Shown here: positions 61,512 to 64,000 of the stretch, piece after piece
Numbering within the stretch: position 1 is the stretch's first letter
How the letters are laid out: each line of letters starts with the position of its first letter
Origin: Kalaharituber pfeilii
Taxonomy: Eukaryota > Ascomycota > Pezizomycetes > Pezizales > Pezizaceae
NCBI GenBank assembly: GCA_015179045.1
Contig: WHUZ01000061.1
Span: 248,001 to 312,000, forward strand
Direction: 5' to 3'
Length of the DNA: 64,000 bases
Position numbers and translations under genes: made by a program
The notes under the pieces: model-generated
Databases searched by the model: none
What the model was told of the DNA's origin: nothing
The model's input: only the letters and a program-made list of their open reading frames with translations

Positions 61512-63960
61512 ATGTCTGTATCTCTTCTCCGTGCCCGCGAAATCATTGCTGCTATGCCGGCTGCATATTTAAAAAAGCCTGAGAAGGGTGAAAGATATGG
61601 GCTAAACCCCAGTGCTGCGAAAACCCGTTTGCAGGCTTATGCGCTTTCTCAAGGCTTCTTGATTTCGGTGGTAAGTGGCTCAGAGCAATGTGGAAGAATC
61701 CGCTATAGATGTGTCCACTATGGTGATGCTCCTCGCGATCGCTATAGTTTAACAGCCACTGCTGTGACCCAAAAGGAATATAAAGCTCGTGATGGTATGA
61801 GCAAGACTGACTCTGGAAAAAAGCTTCGTCAACGCCAGGCCTTGGTAAGTCAATTATAAATATATCCATTTAGTACCTCAATTAACTATTGAGGTAGCAT
61901 CGACACCTTGGCTGCAAATGGGAGGTATATATATCCCTACAGAAGGTGGAAAAGACCAGCACAGGTAGCGTTCAAAAGGAATGGTTTATGGGAGTAAAGC
62001 AACTTGAGCATACCCATGAGATGGCAGAAAATCCATTTGATTATCCGGAACATTTTACATTCGACCAAGACCATGAGAAGCTTCTTGCAGAAGCTCGTCG
62101 TCTGAAAGAAGCCGGTATTAGTCATACACAAGCAAACAATATCCTTCTTGCACCTATTGGGCGTAAAGCCTATTACAATAATAGCAATCCACGCAAACCA
62201 GTTGCTGATAGCATCTCACAAACTATGAATCGCATTTTTCAGCTATTAGACAATGCAAATATGCATTGTATTCCACGCTATACAACAATTCAGCAACAAC
62301 AACTCGAACCTGAGGTCCAACGCCTAGATGCCCTTTTCTTTACATCTGACAGCCAAATTCATCAAGCAAAATGCTTTACATCCGGTTTCATGATGGAATT
62401 GGATGCTACATTTCATACGAATTAGCATAAGATGCCCCTTCTATTAGTTGTTGGAGTTACCAACTCTGGTGCTACATTTCTTATTGGGTTGTGCTTTATT
62501 TGTAGTGAGAATACAGCTGACATTGAGCATGCTTTAAAAGCTATGCAGCAACTGATATGGAATGACTGCAAGCCCCCAAGTATTTGTATAACTGATCAAG
62601 GACTAGCTCTATAAAGTGCAATTGCGAGTATTCATTCTGAAATGAAACATCAGTTATGTACTTGGCATATGTTTCAAAATATCTGGAACTGGGTCTGTAT
62701 AGTACGTAAGAGAATGACATCTGAGGTTGCAAGTGAGGATGCACTAAAGATTGTTCGTCTACGTATTTGGGCTTGGATACAGTGTATATCTTGAGAAACT
62801 TTTGAAAAAGTCTTTAATAATATGCAAGAGGTGTTACTACCTGTTGAACGTCAGTATATTGATAAGTTTTGGCTTCCTAAAACACATCAAGTACTTCAAA
62901 TTCATACATGCAACTATAGAAATCTTGGTTGCTATAGTACACAGCGAGCTGAAGGTCTTCATGCTGCAATTAAAGCATTCTTAAATTCAAGGCATAATCT
63001 TGATGAAGCCGTTCGTCATCTAGTAAGTGTTTCTTCTAATTTATATCTCTAAAAAAAAGAAAAAAAAATTATACAAGTATAACTAATATATATATAAAGG
63101 TATAGTACTTCGATAAAGTCAGTGATGATACTTTATTGCCCGAGAACTACAGTCGCCTTAAGCGTCATTGGCCACTTCATCTAGACAGTACTAGTATCAG
63201 AGCATTTTCACAGTTACAGGGGCATGTTACTATGTATTGTATTGATATATTAAAATATGAATAGCAAGCAGCATCATCTCCTACTTACCAGAACTCTGAT
63301 TCTGTTAAAGATATAAGAAATACTCCTTGTACTACATGCTCAATTATTATCCAATATGCTATCCTATGTCAATACTTTCTGCATACATTTTTTCTTCTTG
63401 AGGAGTCTATCCCACTTTCACTTATTTATCCTTGTTGGCATCTCCACAAATCGGCATGGGATCCATATCAACACTGGACTATGGCTCTTAACAATACTCA
63501 GACCTCATTATCCACTCCACTTCTAACACCTAATCTCTTACCTGACTCTCAAGGTCAATACAACTTTGTTCAGATAATATACAATCACGAGAGTCATTTT
63601 GCAGCACAACCTGCTCATATAGCAGCACATCAAGTTCGAGAGTTTCAACAAACTGTTCAAGCATTGCAAACTCGTTGAAAAACTCCTACTCCCCTAACTA
63701 CAATTCTACCTTCTCCAGAACCAAGCCTCCAGACCCAGTTTCGAACAGCATCTGGTACCCCAACCTCACGTAACCCAAAGATAAAAGGCACTGCTCGTGG
63801 GCCTACTGGTGCCGAAGTGGCTGAAGCTGAGTTAGCTAAACAGCGAGCTATCCAAGAACATGATAATATTGCTGAATATCATACTCAGGATGTTATTATT
63901 TTGCACTCACGGCGAATTCTACACTCAGGATGTGATTGTTCTGCAGTCACGTAGGATAGT
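61512..63960 (+). pseudogene. MULE transposase gene with several in-frame stops
   Basis: Exon 1 (61512-61842) encodes an N-terminal DNA-binding-like region (AAYLKKPEKGERYGLNPSAA, RIRYRCVHYGD) and ends at GTAAGT. A second part opens near 61940 (KTSTGSVQKEWFMGVKQLEH). The MULE catalytic motifs follow in one frame: MELDATFHTN near 62400 with the first Asp, SICITDQGLAL near 62590 with the second, and TQRAEGLHAAIKAFLNS near 62950 with the Glu. Stops replace sense codons at 62423-62425, 62612-62614 and about 62793, with no frameshift, which suggests point mutations such as C-to-T. A further intron begins at GTAAGT 63023 and ends near 63103. Beyond it the C-terminal region (YAILCQYFLHTFFLLEESIP, HWTMALNNT, EVAEAELAKQRAIQ) reaches about 63950, again with stops. 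No terminal repeats were identified. Confidence 0.82.
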
Positions 63961-64000
63961 TCAGGAGGATACTGAAGTAGATACCCAAGTACTGGATTAG

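Noticed and set aside
1..64000. A secondary-metabolite cluster or other operon-like gene cluster
   Set aside because: No polyketide synthase, NRPS, terpene synthase or pathway-type neighbours were seen; the genes present are isolated among transposons.

Overview
The window looks like a transposon-rich island of a filamentous ascomycete (Pezizomycotina). The reasons are short introns with GT..AG ends and CTAAC/CTGAC-like branch sites, fungal-type families (NACHT NLR, seven-helix rhodopsin-like membrane protein, BTB protein, TAP-like secreted hydrolase), Tad1-like LINEs, and C-to-T/G-to-A damage in repeats of the kind caused by repeat-induced point mutation (RIP). No species can be assigned from the sequence alone.

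Host genes are few. A BTB gene (400-1743) and an intronless secreted alpha/beta hydrolase (48888-50768) look intact. An NLR gene (30343-33938) carries in-frame stops. A fungal gene of unknown function (38035-39779) has a 64-bp retroposon inside an exon, and a decayed paralogue lies at 43485-44400. A rhodopsin-like membrane-protein gene starts near 14254 on the minus strand and appears to continue, after two transposon insertions are subtracted, to a stop codon at 3509-3511.

The rest is layered mobile DNA. Three LINE lineages are present. LINE A ends in a CTCGC..GCGAG hairpin plus poly(A). LINE B has a near full-length 6.8-kb copy at 5682-12502 and a different 3' end. LINE C is at 54166-58740. 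Around twenty very short insertions consist only of the LINE A or LINE B 3' end plus poly(A), many with clear 10-14 bp target duplications. DNA transposons include two hAT-like elements with 8-bp duplications (4495-12948 and 40066-43469), a third hAT-like element nested in the second, a nearly intact PIF/Harbinger element (21149-25357) with a transposase and a Myb-like partner, a MITE sharing part of its terminus (25613-26249), MULE transposase remains (28000-28790 and 61512-63960), and several TA-flanked inverted-repeat elements. Solo LTRs of 216 bp, a tRNA-headed SINE and minisatellites complete the picture.

By region: 0-2.4 kb BTB gene; 2.4-14.3 kb rhodopsin-like gene split by a LINE A derivative and by a hAT that itself holds LINE B; 14.6-21.1 kb nested LINE/MITE/LTR fragments; 21.1-26.3 kb Harbinger and MITE; 26.4-29.5 kb a 21-bp satellite split by a MULE, AT-rich on the left and GC-rich on the right; 30.3-34 kb NLR pseudogene; 34-38 kb LINE A and foldback elements; 38-44.4 kb duplicated gene pair around a hAT; 44.6-48.4 kb sparse sequence; 48.9-50.8 kb hydrolase; 51-64 kb LINE C, LTR, TIR-element and MULE remains. 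Because insertions interrupt one another with recognisable duplications, much of the relative order of events can be read directly.
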